A stretch of DNA of 64,000 nt, taken from positions 13,525,001 through 13,589,000 of the forward strand of contig CANTUR010000283.1 in NCBI GenBank assembly GCA_947683625.1, given 5' to 3'. A program made the translations under genes and the position numbers. This DNA is from Mallotus nudiflorus (taxonomy: Eukaryota; Streptophyta; Magnoliopsida; Malpighiales; Euphorbiaceae). The first letter of the stretch is position 1. The number at the start of each line of letters is the position of its first letter. Under the pieces are notes generated by a model. It was not told where the DNA came from, did not search any database, and worked only from the letters and a program-made list of their open reading frames with translations. Positions 33,961 through 46,315 of this stretch are shown here, piece by piece.

Positions 33961-34680
33961 TAAGTTATTGATTCATTCTTAACAACGGTTAAGCCTCCTT
34001 TCTTTGGAATAACTTGAATGAGGCTCACCCATTTACTATTACTAATGGAATATATGATTCGATTATCAAGAAACTTAGTTACCTATTTCCTCACCACCTC
34101 TTTGAGAGTTAGATTTAGCTGCCTTTGACTTTTAATGGAAGGGTTAGCATTATCCTATAATAGGATTCTATGCATACACATATTAGGGCCAATACCCTTC
34201 AAATAAGCTATAGAATAACCAATAGCATTCTTATGACTAAACAACACATCACATAAAGGATCAACATTAATGGTAAGTAAAGAAGAATTCATAATAAAAA
34301 AAATTTAGAGTTAGAGTTAAGAAATGCATATCTTAGATTGGATGGTAAAGGCTTAAGCTTTAGTTTCACTCCTTCATTTAGTGAAGTGGACTTTAGATCC
34401 TCATCCTTCCCTAAAGGTTCAAACTTTAAAGTTCTATGATAAGAGATGTATGAAGTTACCTCCAAAAGCTGCTCATTAGCTTCTTACATCATGTATGGTT
34501 CAATAGGAACTTAACTTAAAAAACCATGTATCACTTTATCAACACATTCATCAATAACATCGATTGAGTCCTACTTGCTACTTCCATAGGTGAAGATTTC
34601 ATTATTTTAAATACATTAAATTCCATATTCTTATTGTCTACCCCCAATGTAATCTTGCCTTTGTTTATATCAATAATCAT

Positions 34681-35418
34681 TCATGCTGTCATTAAAAATG
34701 GTCTCCCAAATAAAATTAGGATTTCAAGATCTTTCTCCATATCTAATATAGTAAAAGCAGTTGGTATCATAAACTTCCCCACTTTTGTTGGCACATTTTC
34801 AAGAATGCCAAATGGATATTTAATATATTTGTTTGCCATGGAAAGACACATGTTAGTAGGCTTAAGCTCTTCTAGATCAGGCTTTTTATAGTTGGAATAT
34901 AGTAGAAGACTAATACTAGCACCAATATCACATAAAGCCTTATTAAAATGATTACCTCCAATTATGCAAGGGACGATAAAACAACTGGGATCCTTAAGCT
35001 TTGGAGAGGTCTTAGAGTACATAGCCTTAGATTCTTCAATAAGAGAAACTAACCCATAGTCTTCAAGTTTACTGTTATGGTTAATGATATCCTTCAAAAA
35101 TTTACCCCAAGCTAGCATGTCTCTTATGGCATCCATAAATGGTATAGTAATAATTTCCTTAAGATAATTAAGAAATTTACCAAATTGCTTATCTAAGTTG
35201 CGTCTTATGAAACTTTGAGGAAAAGGTAGTGTTTTGAAATCTACCTTAGGTGGTATGATGTCTTCCTTGTTACCTTTCATTATACCTTCAACATTATCCT
35301 TACTACCCATATTTACATCATCATTATATTTACTAGCTTCAATCCATACTACATCATCATCCTCAACTATTCTCTTATTCTTACTAGCAACTTTTTCAAG
35401 TTCCTTACCACTCCTCAA
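34681..35418 (-). pseudogene. Athila gag-end and protease
   Basis: A single open frame of 245 codons. The N-terminal part starts MRSGKELEKVASKNKR, the usual linker after gag. The C-terminal part has CDIGASISLLLYS, the aspartic protease active site (D-I-G-A-S), followed by ILDMEKDLEILILFGRPF, the second conserved protease block. The protease would cut the polyprotein. It is the longest intact stretch of this Athila copy. Confidence 0.85.
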
Positions 35419-36678
35419 GGTAACTGCTTGGTAAGTCTCTTTTAGTGCATACTCCGGTTGGCTAGGAAGCTTTCCTAAAGGTTTAGTATTAGAGGAAGAG
35501 GCTTGTTGAGCAATTTAGGTTTTAAGGATGCAGTTATAGGTTGTGAGTTATTCAAGTTTGGAGTTAATTTGCTGAAATTGCTCCTCATTTTATTTGTTAA
35601 TGGTCATTTATTGGTTGACAAATTGCTCTATAAGATTTTCAAGGTTGGATTTGAGTTGGGTAGGATTGAATGCTTATTATTTCATGGGAAATCCAGATGG
35701 GTGTTACAGTCTATTATTTAGGTTAAAGTGGGGGTTTAATTGAGAGGATGGATTTGACTATGAAAATCCTGGATGGTTTCTCCATTGAGGGTTATAAGAA
35801 TTTGAGTTCATTCCCCCTCTTTGATTAAAAGCTCTTTGTACAAAATTCACATCCTTATTAGAGCTCACATTACATTGAGAATATGAATGAGATCCTCAAT
35901 ATAACTCACAATCTACATTCATACTTTCAAAAGAATTTATTTGAGATTTACTTACTAGGTTAATGATAACATCTACCTTTGCATTCAATAAATTGATGGT
36001 GTCAAGTTCCAAGGCTCCTTTGGCTCTTGCCATTTTTGTCTTATCACCCATGTATCCTTGAGATGTAAGTTCTTCAAGTTACATCTTCCTTAGCTAATTT
36101 TTCCATCCATTTTCCACTAGAAGCTGTATTATCAATATTCCTATTATCATATGTCAACCCATTATAGAAAATTTATGGGATCATCCAGTTCGGTAAGCCA
36201 TGGTGTGGGCATTGCCTTTAAAGTTCCTTGAATCTATCCCAAGCCATATATATTGTCTCACTTGGGTTTTTCTTGAAAGTAGTAATCTCATTCTGAAACT
36301 TAGCAGTCCTATGCGATGGAAAATATTTATGAAGAAATGCTAGCTTTAATTGGCCATATATTATTATTGAATCACTTGGCAAACTAGCAAGCTAAAGTTA
36401 TGCTTTATCCTTGACTAAAAATGGGAAAATTCTAAGCCTTTTTACATCATTAGCTTGAAGGTTGAACACACATTAAGGAAAGTCAATATGTGAGCATAAG
36501 GGTCCTCTCCTTGTAAATCTCCATACTGATTGTTTTGCAATATATGAATGATGCTTAGCTTGATTTCAAAGTTATTGTTAGCAACAGATGGAGCCACAAT
36601 CCCTTTAAAACCACTCGTTATGTCGGGCATGGAAAAATCGCCTAAAGCCCTTCTTTCTAGTTCAGCCATATTATTCAA
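35419..36678 (-). pseudogene. Athila gag
   Basis: The start block (36678-36442) reads MAELERRALGDFSMPDI, then FEIKLSIIHILQNNQYGDLQGEDPYAHILTF in pieces, the typical Athila gag N-terminus. Leftward, broken frames read LRFFPF and the capsid region near 36300-36150 resembling the Retrotrans_gag fold. Many stops interrupt it. The leader right of 36678 is cut at 36832 by the copia element and resumes at 59097. Confidence 0.8.
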
Positions 36679-36832
36679 TTCTTATTGATTCACTCTATTA
36701 TGTCTTTGTTCCCTACATAAAGCACGTAAAGTTAATTCAATTTTAGGATCAAAATATAAAGTATTATCACTAACACTTCTAGTAAGCATTATTAAGAATG
36801 AAATCAAATTTTAACAATTACTAATCAATAAT

Positions 36833-38347
36833 TGTTAGGTTTCATGATTCCATACGCAATGAAAAAATAAAATTTTAATCACAAACCTGAATCTGGATCC
36901 AAGTAATTTGATTAATATTAAATCTAAAGTTTTCTATTTCTTACCATAAATACAGAAGAGATAAGATTTCTAGAAGGAAGAGAGGAGGTTCACTCTCGTG
37001 ACGCCCTACCTCAAGCTTTTAATTTAGCAGTTCGGATTAAGATGCCTACAAAAGAATCCGTCCTCCACAAGTGTCCACATGAACAATCCTTGATTGGAAA
37101 ATGAATACTTGTGTGCTAGCACCTTCTCTTAATTTCTCACAAATTAAGAATAAAAAGAACTTTGTGTTTTGTTTTCTAAAAGAGAGAAAACGAATTTGGT
37201 GGTAGAATAATAAGAGTGTATAAAACCCTAAAGAATATAACATATTTATAGGCATTTAAATTAGGGTTTCAATTACCAAACAATCTTTTAGTAATTTCTC
37301 ACTTATTCTTATTCTAATTTTATTTAAAATTAAATTAAAAATAATATTATATTTTTTTTAAGATAACCAAATAAATAAATAAATAAATATTTTATTTATT
37401 TATTTCCACAGAGTTTATATGGGCTTGTTAAACCTATATTCATTTTGGGCTTGTTCAAAGTATGTGACCCTGTAGGTTCAAATGACATTGGCAATGGGCC
37501 TTAAATCTCTATTTAGGCCTACAAGTCATAAGTGGCCTCTAGCAAGACATTATGACTACCCAAGTTATGTGAAGTCAATAATCCGACATAACCTAATATA
37601 GAGTGAATATTCTAGTCCCTTTGTCACATGATTTCTTGATTGAATATAAGGCCTGGATTATGTCATCCTTATAGAATTCAATCATATTATTTTTTTATTC
37701 CAAGTAGATTGAGAATGATAACTCTTTATCAATTTACTTTAGCATGGCCATGCATTTTCCTCTGTCTATCTTATTAAGAGGCCCATAGATATCTTACTCA
37801 TATTAAATGAGGGACAAATTCCTTCTCAATCACTCACATTCCTCACATAACTCATTTTATACCCAACAACAACCTATTTTATCATTCGATTAAAGATGAT
37901 GTAAGATTGTGTCAAAATACAAAATAATCATGTAAAAATCCATGGTGATTTCAAGGTCAGAGGACTAATCCAATATTACTATGATGATAATTACTTATGA
38001 TAATTATCTATATGGTATTCTCATGATGGGTCAATCTAGCACTTTATTTCTCAAATAAGAACATATGAGTTGACTTAATATCTCATATTCATGATTAGTG
38101 AAACATAATCATCAATCAACACCATACTAGCCACAATACATTATTATGACTAGGAATAATTTGAATAGAACTCATATTTAATCTAAGGGTTTTACTATCA
38201 AGTCATATACTTGATGACCTTAGTAAGAATTGACTATTCAAGTAATTATCATAACATAAAATGATAATGAAAAATGCCTCTTTATTAAATAAAATGATAA
38301 AGTAAAAACATGGTCATACATTTTTGACCTAGTGCATATCACTGACA
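36833..38347 (-). repeat. Copia 3' LTR
   Basis: 1515 bp, TGTTAGGTTTCATGATTCC to ATCACTGACA on the + strand, homologous throughout to 57570-59096 with frequent single-base differences. A minus-strand TATA box, CCTATAAATATG, lies at 37241-37252. Confidence 0.88.
37241..37252 (-). promoter_or_regulatory. TATA box in copia 3' LTR
   Basis: Minus strand CCTATAAATATG; the same position in the other LTR (57981-57994) reads TCTATAAATATATT. Confidence 0.6.
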
Positions 38348-38358
38348 GTCTCCCACTT
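38348..38358 (-). promoter_or_regulatory. Copia polypurine tract
   Basis: Minus strand AAGTGGGAGAC next to the 3' LTR; AAGTGGGAGA is the usual copia polypurine tract. Confidence 0.8.
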
Positions 38359-38547
38359 GTACTAGGCCTAATCTATATTAAAAGTAATACCCATGGACCT
38401 AATATGACTCTCATGCTTAGGCTGTGGAAAAGGGTTAGTCAGTGGATCAATAACATTATCATTTATAGGTACTCTGCATATCTTTATGTCTCCTCTCTCA
38501 ATGATTTCTTGAATAAGATGATAACGCCTAAGTATATGTTTGGATCT

Positions 38548-38781
38548 CTAATATGATCTAGGCTCTTTAGCTTGAGCTATAGCTCTATTATTGTCATAAT
38601 ATAAGTTCACTAGATCTAATATATTAGGAACAACACCTAGTCCAGTTATGAATTTCTTGATCCAAACAGCCTCCTTAGATGCTTTTAAGGCAGTTATATA
38701 CTCAGCTTCTACTGTAGAATCAACAACGGTGTCTTGCTTGGAACTCATCCAGCTCACTGTACCTCTATTCAAACAAAACAT
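38548..38781 (-). pseudogene. Copia RNase H
   Basis: Reads VSWMSSKQDTVVDSTVEAEY, then WIKKFITGLGVVP, then YYDNNRAIAQAKEPRSY, the copia RNase H blocks including catalytic Glu and Asp. It is the last domain of the copia polyprotein. Broken by stops toward the RT on its right. Confidence 0.88.
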
Positions 38782-39066
38782 ATGACCTAACTATGATAAA
38801 AAATCATCTTTGTTAGTTTGGAAGATAGCATCCATGTAACCATTTACAACGAGCTCATATTCCTTACCACCACACAGTAAAAATACATCCTTAGTTCTTC
38901 TTAAGTACTTGAGGAAATTTTTAATTGACGTCTAGTGAATTTCACCTAGGTCTGACTGGTATTTTTTTGGTGTGCTTAAGGCATGTGAAACATTAGGTCG
39001 AGTACACAACATTGCATACATGATAGATCCAATAGCAGAAGCATATGGAATCTTACTCATGTGGTC

Positions 39067-39700
39067 TTACTCATATTGTGTCATAGGACATTGAGTCTTA
39101 CTAAGACTAATACCATGTGACATTGGCAAAAATCCTCTGTTAGAGTCTTGCATGCTGAACTTGTTTAATATCTTATTAATGTAAGTGCTCTGACTTAGGC
39201 CAATGAGCCTTTTAGATCTATCTTTATAGATCTTGATGCCTAATATATAAGTGGCTTCACCCAAGTCTTTCATTGAGAAACTATTCCCTAGCCATGATTT
39301 AACATTTTGTAAAATAGGGATATCATTTCAAATGAGTAGTATATCATCAATATACAATACTAAAAACACAATTGTGCTCCCATTAACCTTCTTATAGACA
39401 AAAGGTTCATCTTCATTCTTAATAAAGCCAAACTCTTTGATTGCTTTATCAAAATGAAGATTCCAACTCCGAGATGCTTGCTTCAGTCCATAAATGGACC
39501 TTTGAAGCTTGCATACCTTTCTAGAATTCTTAGGATTGACAAAACCCTCTAGCTGTGTCATGTACACATCCACACGTTCCATTAAGAAACAATATTTTAA
39601 CATCCATTTTCCATTTCTCATAATCATAGTATGTAGCTATAGCAAGGAGAATTTGAATAGATTTTAGCACAACAACTAGTGAAAAGGTTTCATTATAGTC
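39067..39700 (-). pseudogene. Copia reverse transcriptase
   Basis: The block at 39627-39328 has MTQLEGFVNPKNSRKVCKLQ, SIYGLKQASRSWNLHFDKAI and ends LYIDDILLI with the catalytic DD near 39340. The block at 39273-39067 has MKDLGEATYILGIKIYKDRS and GLSQSTYINKILNKFSM. These are the standard copia RT motifs in order. Stops and a frame change separate them. Confidence 0.9.
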
Positions 39701-40499
39701 TATACCATGTGTTTGTTTGAAACCCTTTATAACCAGTCTTGCCTTAAATGTATGAATATTGCCTCCATGTCTATTTTCTTTTTAAAAACCCATTTGCATC
39801 CAATATTTTTAAGCCATATTTTAGGTCAATCAAGCTCTAAACTTGATTATCATACATGGATTGCATTTCTAATTTCATGGCTTCTAACCATTTTTCAGAA
39901 TTAGGACTATTTATGGCCTCTTGATAGGGTGTGGGCTCACTTTGATCCACAATTAACACATTATTATCATCAGTTATAAGAAATACATATCTCATAGGTA
40001 TTTGACGTGTCCTACAAGACTTCCTTGGGCCTTCTAGTACTTGTTTAGGTTCAATAGTTACTTATTGATCTAGTTGAAGTTTCATACTTGGCACAATGTT
40101 ATTTTGTGGGTCTTGAATTTCTTCAAGTTGGATTGTGCTCCCACTAGATCCTTTGGAAATAAATTATCTTTCAAAAAATACACCATTTCAAGCAACTAAC
40201 ACTTTGTTCTCAAAAGCATTGTAGAAATAATATCCTTTAGTTCCTTTAGGATATCCCATAAAAAGGCATTTATCATATTTGGGTGCTAGTTTATATGAGA
40301 TTTGACACTTCACATAAGCATCACATCCCTAAATCTTAAGAAAAGACAAACTGGGAGGTTTTCCAATCCACATCTCATATAGTGTCTTTTCAACTGCCTT
40401 TCTTGGAACTCTATTCAAAATGAATGCAACATTTTCTAAAGTATAATATCCCTAAAAAGAGATTGAAAGATTAGATTGACTCATCATTGATCTAACCAT

Positions 40500-41240
40500 A
40501 TCCAATAAAGTATGATTTCTCCGTTTAGAGACACCATTCCATTATGGTATACTTAGATGAGTTAATTGTGAAATAATCTCACTATCTCTAAGATGACCTA
40601 TAAATTCTTGGCTTAAATATTTATCACCTCGATCAGATCTTAGTGTTTTAATATTTTTATCAAGTTGGTTTTGTAATTCATTCTTAAAAACTTTGAACTT
40701 TTCAAATGATTCAAATTTATGTTTCATTAGATAGACATAACCATATCTACTAGAATCATCTATGAAAGAGATGAAGTATTGGAAACCTTATATAGCAGTT
40801 AAGCTTAATGGTCCACATACATTTGAATGTATAAGGCCCAATAAATAATTAGCTCTTTCACCTTTTCCAATAAAAGGCATTTTAGTCATTTTTCTTAGTA
40901 AACATGATTCATAAGTTTCAAATGATTCATAATTAAATGAATTCAAAAGCCCAGTTTGGTGAAGCTTTGAAATGTGTTTCTCATTTATATAGCCTAAACG
41001 ACAATGCCAGAGATAGGTAGTGTTTAAATCATTAGATATAAATTTATTTGCATTAATGTTATAGATTGACTTTTCATTAGTGTCTTCAACATTTAGAAAC
41101 ATAAAGACCACTAGTGCATGGAGCAAATCCATAGAAAATGTTATCATGATAAACATTGCATTTATTATTCCTAATAAGAAATTCAAAACCTTTCTTGCCC
41201 AAAAAAGAAACAGAAATAATATTCCTACACATAATAACAA
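40500..41240 (-). pseudogene. Copia integrase
   Basis: The zinc-binding block lies in 41240-40788: LWHCRLGYINEKHISKLHQ, then ESCLLRKMTKMPF, with one Cys of the final pair replaced by Leu. It is followed by LLGLIHSNVCGPL. The core continues at 40727-40542 with LDKNIKTLRSDRGDKYLSQEF, containing a catalytic Asp and Glu. Between 40540 and 39700 are degraded C-terminal integrase and linker sequences. Confidence 0.85.
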
Positions 41241-41244
41241 TTTT

Positions 41245-41563
41245 CCAAATTTAAAATAAGTCCACTAGGCAAAGTTAACCCATAAGTCCCTATAGCTAAA
41301 GCAGCAAATCTTGCTCCATTGCCAACTCGTAGGTCCACTTTGCCTCTAGCCAATGATCTACTCCTTTTTAGACCCTGTACATTAGTACAAATGTAAGATC
41401 CTAATTAAGTATTTGATACCCAAGAATCAGAAGTAGATAAATTAATTTCTATAACATGAATACCTGAAGAGGTAGTCGCAATACCCTTATTTTTGTTCAG
41501 ATCATTCATATATAACTTGCAATTTCTTTCCTAATGACTTGGCTCATTGTAGAAAAGCATATT
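41245..41563 (-). pseudogene. Copia zinc-knuckle remainder and protease, active site lost
   Basis: At 41560-41500 the minus strand reads a damaged zinc knuckle ending ERNCKLY. Near 41440-41400 comes IHVIEINLSTSDSWVSNT followed by a stop, where copia proteases have SWVLDTG. The catalytic D-T-G is thus N-T-stop. Further on is LARGKVDLRVGNGARFAALA, the conserved protease C-terminal block. The Tat element has inserted immediately upstream, in the knuckle. Confidence 0.8.
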
Positions 41564-41568
41564 CCTTC

Positions 41569-42201
41569 TGTAGATAGTGGGGCTTAGCATGCACCCATGA
41601 TTTTAGCAACCGTGACACTATTTGGGCTTAGGGCCCTAGGAAACACACTACTATGTCATAAAGATATAGGATGGAGATGAGGAGTCGCCACCCAGGGTAA
41701 TAACTGGGAAAAATAAAAAGGTGGTACAATTCTCTAAAAGAAAGCTAGCACCACAACTAGGAGATTTTGGGGACGGAATACTAACTTCTCTTAGTCTCGT
41801 GTTCATTTAGAATTACTTTATGAATTAGTATCTTATTCTCTAATTACATGCAATTTTATTTAAACTTAAATTAAACATCCATCTAACCCAAACAAGGCAA
41901 CATGTCATAAAATTACATGTAAAAAATGCATACAAAAGGTAGCATCCCTAAGTCTAAACTATGTTAATTTTTAAAAGTTAGCTAATTCTATATATTTTTA
42001 TTTACAATTAAAATGGACTAGAAAATACCTACATTTTTAATTAATTTTAGTAAGTTTAAGTCTATTTATTTTAATTTAAATAAGGGAATAGTCCTTTAAA
42101 TCATGAAACTCGATAGTTGAGATCAATTCTCGATTAGATTTTCATCATAGGGGCCTTCGTCACACGTGTGCACAATTGTATCCTGAAATTGGGTGCTTAT
42201 A
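41569..42201 (-). repeat. Tat element 3' LTR
   Basis: 633 bp on the + strand from TGTAGATAGTGGGG to GGGTGCTTATA. It aligns end to end with 55469-56104, including shared blocks such as ACACACTACTATGTCATAAAG and AGTCCTTTAAATCATGAAAC. Confidence 0.85.
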
Positions 42202-42216
42202 GTTGCCCCCCTTTGT
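42202..42216 (-). promoter_or_regulatory. Tat element polypurine tract
   Basis: Minus strand AAAGGGGGGCAAC lies directly beside the 3' LTR. Confidence 0.75.
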
Positions 42217-42349
42217 CGCTATTTGTTTGACAAATTGCGGCATAGTAGTAGTGGCACAAAATTTTGAAAGAAAGAATTAGGGTACTTTATTGTATCTTAA
42301 TCGATATGCTAATGCTTAAATTGCTATGCAATTTTAAGCAAAATGTGGT

Positions 42350-42760
42350 GTTTGACATGCTTCACTATATTTCCTGCAAAAAATTTAGTGAAATTGATGG
42401 ATTTTGCTATATTCCCCATGAGACGTCTAGTGACTTATGATTTGAAAATATGTTATAGTTCTTATGGAACGTCTAGCAACAATACTATAACTATGATGTA
42501 GTATCTAGTAAACTTCACTTTATTTCCTTTAGGATGTCTAGTGATAATGAATTTTGTTGTATTCCTTGTGGGATGTTCAACAAAATGAATGCGATGACCC
42601 TTGCTATAATCCCTATAGGACATCTAGTGAGCTTTAAAAATGGTGTTGTAGTTCCTGTGAAATGTCTGGCAATTTAAAATCCGCTATATTCCTTATAGGA
42701 TGTCAAGTGACATCACCATAATTATCGTGTAGTATTTGGTGGTAAAAAGTCTAAAAAAGG
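42350..42760. repeat. Minisatellite of ~55-62-bp units in the Tat 3' UTR
   Basis: About seven imperfect copies of a unit with TATATTCCNTATAGGATGTC and TAGTGA. Tandem repeats in this untranslated region are common in Tat-lineage elements. Confidence 0.75.
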
Positions 42761-43806
42761 TCATGTTATAACCACTATTGAAGCATAAAACATATGGAAT
42801 TTGAAATTCATGTTATGACTATTGTGCAACACATAACATGATAATTTTGAAAATTTGTGTTTTAGCTATTTGTAACATAAAATGAATTTTGACATTTGAT
42901 TGAAATGATGCATATAGAAATGCAAAGTTGAATTTTGTAATATCTTGTATTTTATACTTGATAGACAATTCAAAATAAATACAAACACAATTAATAATAA
43001 ATTATTGATTGATGATGTGAGTTGAATGAATTATCTAGGAATTAAATCCTAATTAAAATGCAATTATGGATGAAATTACAAAGAATAAATTTTTTTTTAA
43101 ATGGAATGAAGTTCCAAGGATCAAAATGGATATTTTCCATTTTAATAAAAGCTTCATTTCCTTATTTTTTTTATTGCTTTCATTCCCTTTTGCTGATTGT
43201 TTCAAATTTTTTCTTTTCTTTTCACTTAATTTTCCTCTTTTGATTTCTTGCTTGTTTGAAGTCCCATTCATGAACTGTTTGATCCTATGGTTGACCCACA
43301 ATATGGATTACATGAGGGAGTAGAGATTCTAGCTGACCCAGCCATCGAGCCTATTCATTTTCCTTAGAACGACCTCGGGAGGGTTCTACCTTGCTTCTTT
43401 TAACCCATCTTCACCTTTATAGGTGCACAGATGTGGGTAATGAGGTAACATTCCCTCATTTTTATTTATTTCTACAAAAATTTATTTGAATAGTTAGTAA
43501 TCATAATCAAATTTTAGAATATGGACTAATATGCACATTATTGAAATTAGACTGGAAATTATTAAAAAATGCATGAAAATTTAAAAATTAAACTCGCAAG
43601 TATTGAGTTCTATGTGAATATTTGACTAGGTATCAGGTTGGGAGTCTGGATTATTGATCGAACCATGAAATGCTGACCAGCATTGACCAATTTCCAAACG
43701 GCATTAGTGGAATGCTGACTGACATTCGACTTTGTCGATTGGACTGGTTCAAAACCAAGCCGGCGATTAGGTTCAAAACTTAACTGACAAGTTCAGTTCA
43801 AGTTTT

Positions 43807-43809
<3 letters not shown>

Positions 43810-43876
<67 letters not shown>

Positions 43877-43895
43877 ATTATTATTATTATTATTA
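43810..43895. repeat. (AT)n followed by (ATT)n microsatellite
   Basis: About 31 AT units pass directly into about eight ATT units. Confidence 0.95.
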
Positions 43896-44842
43896 CATTC
43901 ATTTGTTCTCAAAATACTCCCAGCGGTCGATGAAGTTCACGGGCTATTTTTTTATATCTTGTGAATTATTCCACGAGCTACTAGGGGATATCGCATAGCT
44001 TGTCTGGGCCTTCGGGTTTAGACAGTTTGTCACTGGGCTTCTAAATGCACGAGGGAGGTCTAATACCACCCACACATTCCATACTTGGGTAGGTGAGTTG
44101 ACCATTTTGCCCATGAGTTTCTCAGCTATCATCGGGATCAACTTTGGAGGGACTCCCATTTCGACATTAGTTACTATAGTCTCCTTGAGCATACGTGGAG
44201 TCAATATGTGTGAGACTTGATTGGATTTGTCTCGACATGGAAGAACCGAAAGAATGTTATTCTTTCATCATTGGTCAAGGGATTCATATGTCTTCTCAAT
44301 GCCAAACCTTGCTAGATTGCTCATAAGGTGAGGTGCTTCCTCCTGGTCTTACTTGGCATAACCCTCTTCTACAAGACTTATCACAAAGTCAGTATTGCAC
44401 TGCTCAGCCCCTTTCATGATTTAGAATGAGTTATTACCCTTGACTAGGGATCTACGGTGCTGGCTTATTCTTATTACAAATTGGAAACTGTTTGTAGGGG
44501 TGTTGTCACTGTGTGTGGCTTCTGGTATGTCCTGCATATGCCTTTCTCCCCTTTTCATTTCTCTTCTTCTCTTTTCCTTTTCTTTCTTTTTGTTGACTTA
44601 TTCTCTCTTTTAGATCTAGAGCATAGAGATTGGGATAATTCATGGCTTTGAGGCTATAGCTTTGACAAGAGTCTCCTCTTGATGGAGAGATGGGGCTTTT
44701 CCCATCTAGTGAGTGTTAGGAATACTCTACAAACCTACCACGATTAGCTAAACACTATCGAGTGGGACCTGGGAAGAAAATAAAATCATTAGTATTTCAT
44801 GACTTAATACAAGTTAAACTTAATTAATCCTGATTTTGCAGA

Positions 44843-45486
44843 TCTATTATGATTGGCTGGAGGGAGCTGACGATGCCCAACAATATGATTTCATGGATGC
44901 CATAGTATGACTTGAGGAGTTGAGGGTTCTACTCCCTGGTTATGGCTGTCAAATGTGGTATTTGGGAGAGCAAGTATATCAATGGTGCTTTGGACCTTCC
45001 TGACACCATATTCCTATTGTTGTCCCCCACTTGATGCTTTATAATTCTCGAATGATAGGTTCAAAGTTGAGGGAGGCGTTATAGGCTTATGACACCATGA
45101 TTTTTTTGGAGTGATCCCATTATTACTGACAGTTTGTCCATGAGAACCTCTTGGAGCAGGTTCCTATTGATCAGGCTGAGGTAACTTTTGATCATTTCTT
45201 TTTAAAAACTCTCACTTATTCTTTTCTCACAATTTGCTTTTCATAGATTGAGGATGTTTGCTGCTATGCTGATGAAGTGATGGATGAGGTGGCTGGGCCT
45301 GATCAGGGGTTTGAGACTACACAGGATAGTGAGGTTGCCCCTGAGCTTGAGATTGCACTTGAGGTCCCTGGGCCTAGTCCTGGCCGAGCACAACACACTC
45401 AACATGTTAGGACTAGCCGTGAGGGAGCTTTTGTTAATGCTATTTTTTGTGATGTCTCTCTTCTGAATAGATCAACGTTTTATTAG
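44843..45486 (+). pseudogene. Intron-bearing coding-like region antisense to the Tat element
   Basis: A splice-acceptor form (CTGATTTTGCAG|AT) precedes 44843. From there a frame reads IYYDWLEGADDAQQYDFMDA and on to QAE at 45180, with about five stops. A GT (GTAACT) to AG (TTTTCATAG) gap of 66 bp spans 45181-45246. The frame then continues, in the same phase, IEDVCCYADEVMDEVAGPDQ to a stop at 45486. I do not recognise the protein. It lies upstream of the antisense ORF at 46316 and may be its 5' part or a captured host gene piece. Confidence 0.4.
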
Positions 45487-46108
45487 GCCCCCACTGTTTA
45501 GACTTCAATTGAGTAGCATATGCATTTCAGTGATACTTAGCTCCCCAGTTGATACATCTCATGTGACTTTGCATGATTTACTTTTTGTTTTACCTATGCA
45601 CTTGGTATTGATGTTAGCAAAATAGTTCCCTCGAACATAAGCAAAGTATCTGTATGGACTTGTCTCATCTTAGAGGCTATTTTTGGCAAGTAAGTATATA
45701 TACACTTATTATGAAAATGAATGCATGGTGTGCATATGATATAATGCTTCTTATATGTGCAAAATTATTCACGATATCTGGAGTGGGAGATTAAGATACT
45801 TTACCGACGGCCTGCTGACTCAAGCCTTAACCCCTACAGTGCTGGTACTTCATCTTCTAGATCTCCAGATACCTATCATCATGATGACCCTAGTAGAGGA
45901 TGGAGCCAATGGCTTGATTCTGGAGCTTGAGATGACTAATTCCAGGCTATTTTCTATTTTGTAGTTAGGATAAACTATCTTTTGTACTACTCTATTTCAA
46001 ACTTCCCTTTCCTAAAATTAAACTTCAATGAATAGATGATCCTAAGTGAGTTAATTAATTTCTTTTAGGATAAACATATATATATCTCTTAATCATCATC
46101 TAAACTTT

Positions 46109-46110
<2 letters not shown>

Positions 46111-46159
<49 letters not shown>
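46111..46159. repeat. (AT)n microsatellite
   Basis: About 24 AT units between the two antisense coding-like regions. Confidence 0.95.
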
Positions 46160-46161
<2 letters not shown>

Positions 46162-46315
46162 CTTTGATAGATCTTATATCTTATCTCTTATCTCCTATCC
46201 TTATCTAATTATCAGGAAAAGGCAATCCGAATCATATTCAACTTCAATCTCTACCCTTATATAAGAACCTGAAAGGAAAACTTGTCTTATCATTATTTTC
46301 TTTCCTCTTTTCATA

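Noticed and set aside
34634..34891. Open frame on the + strand
   Set aside because: Shadow of the Athila protease on the minus strand.
43053..43323. Overlapping open frames on both strands
   Set aside because: In the Tat 3' untranslated region, low-complexity Phe- or Lys-rich, no domain.
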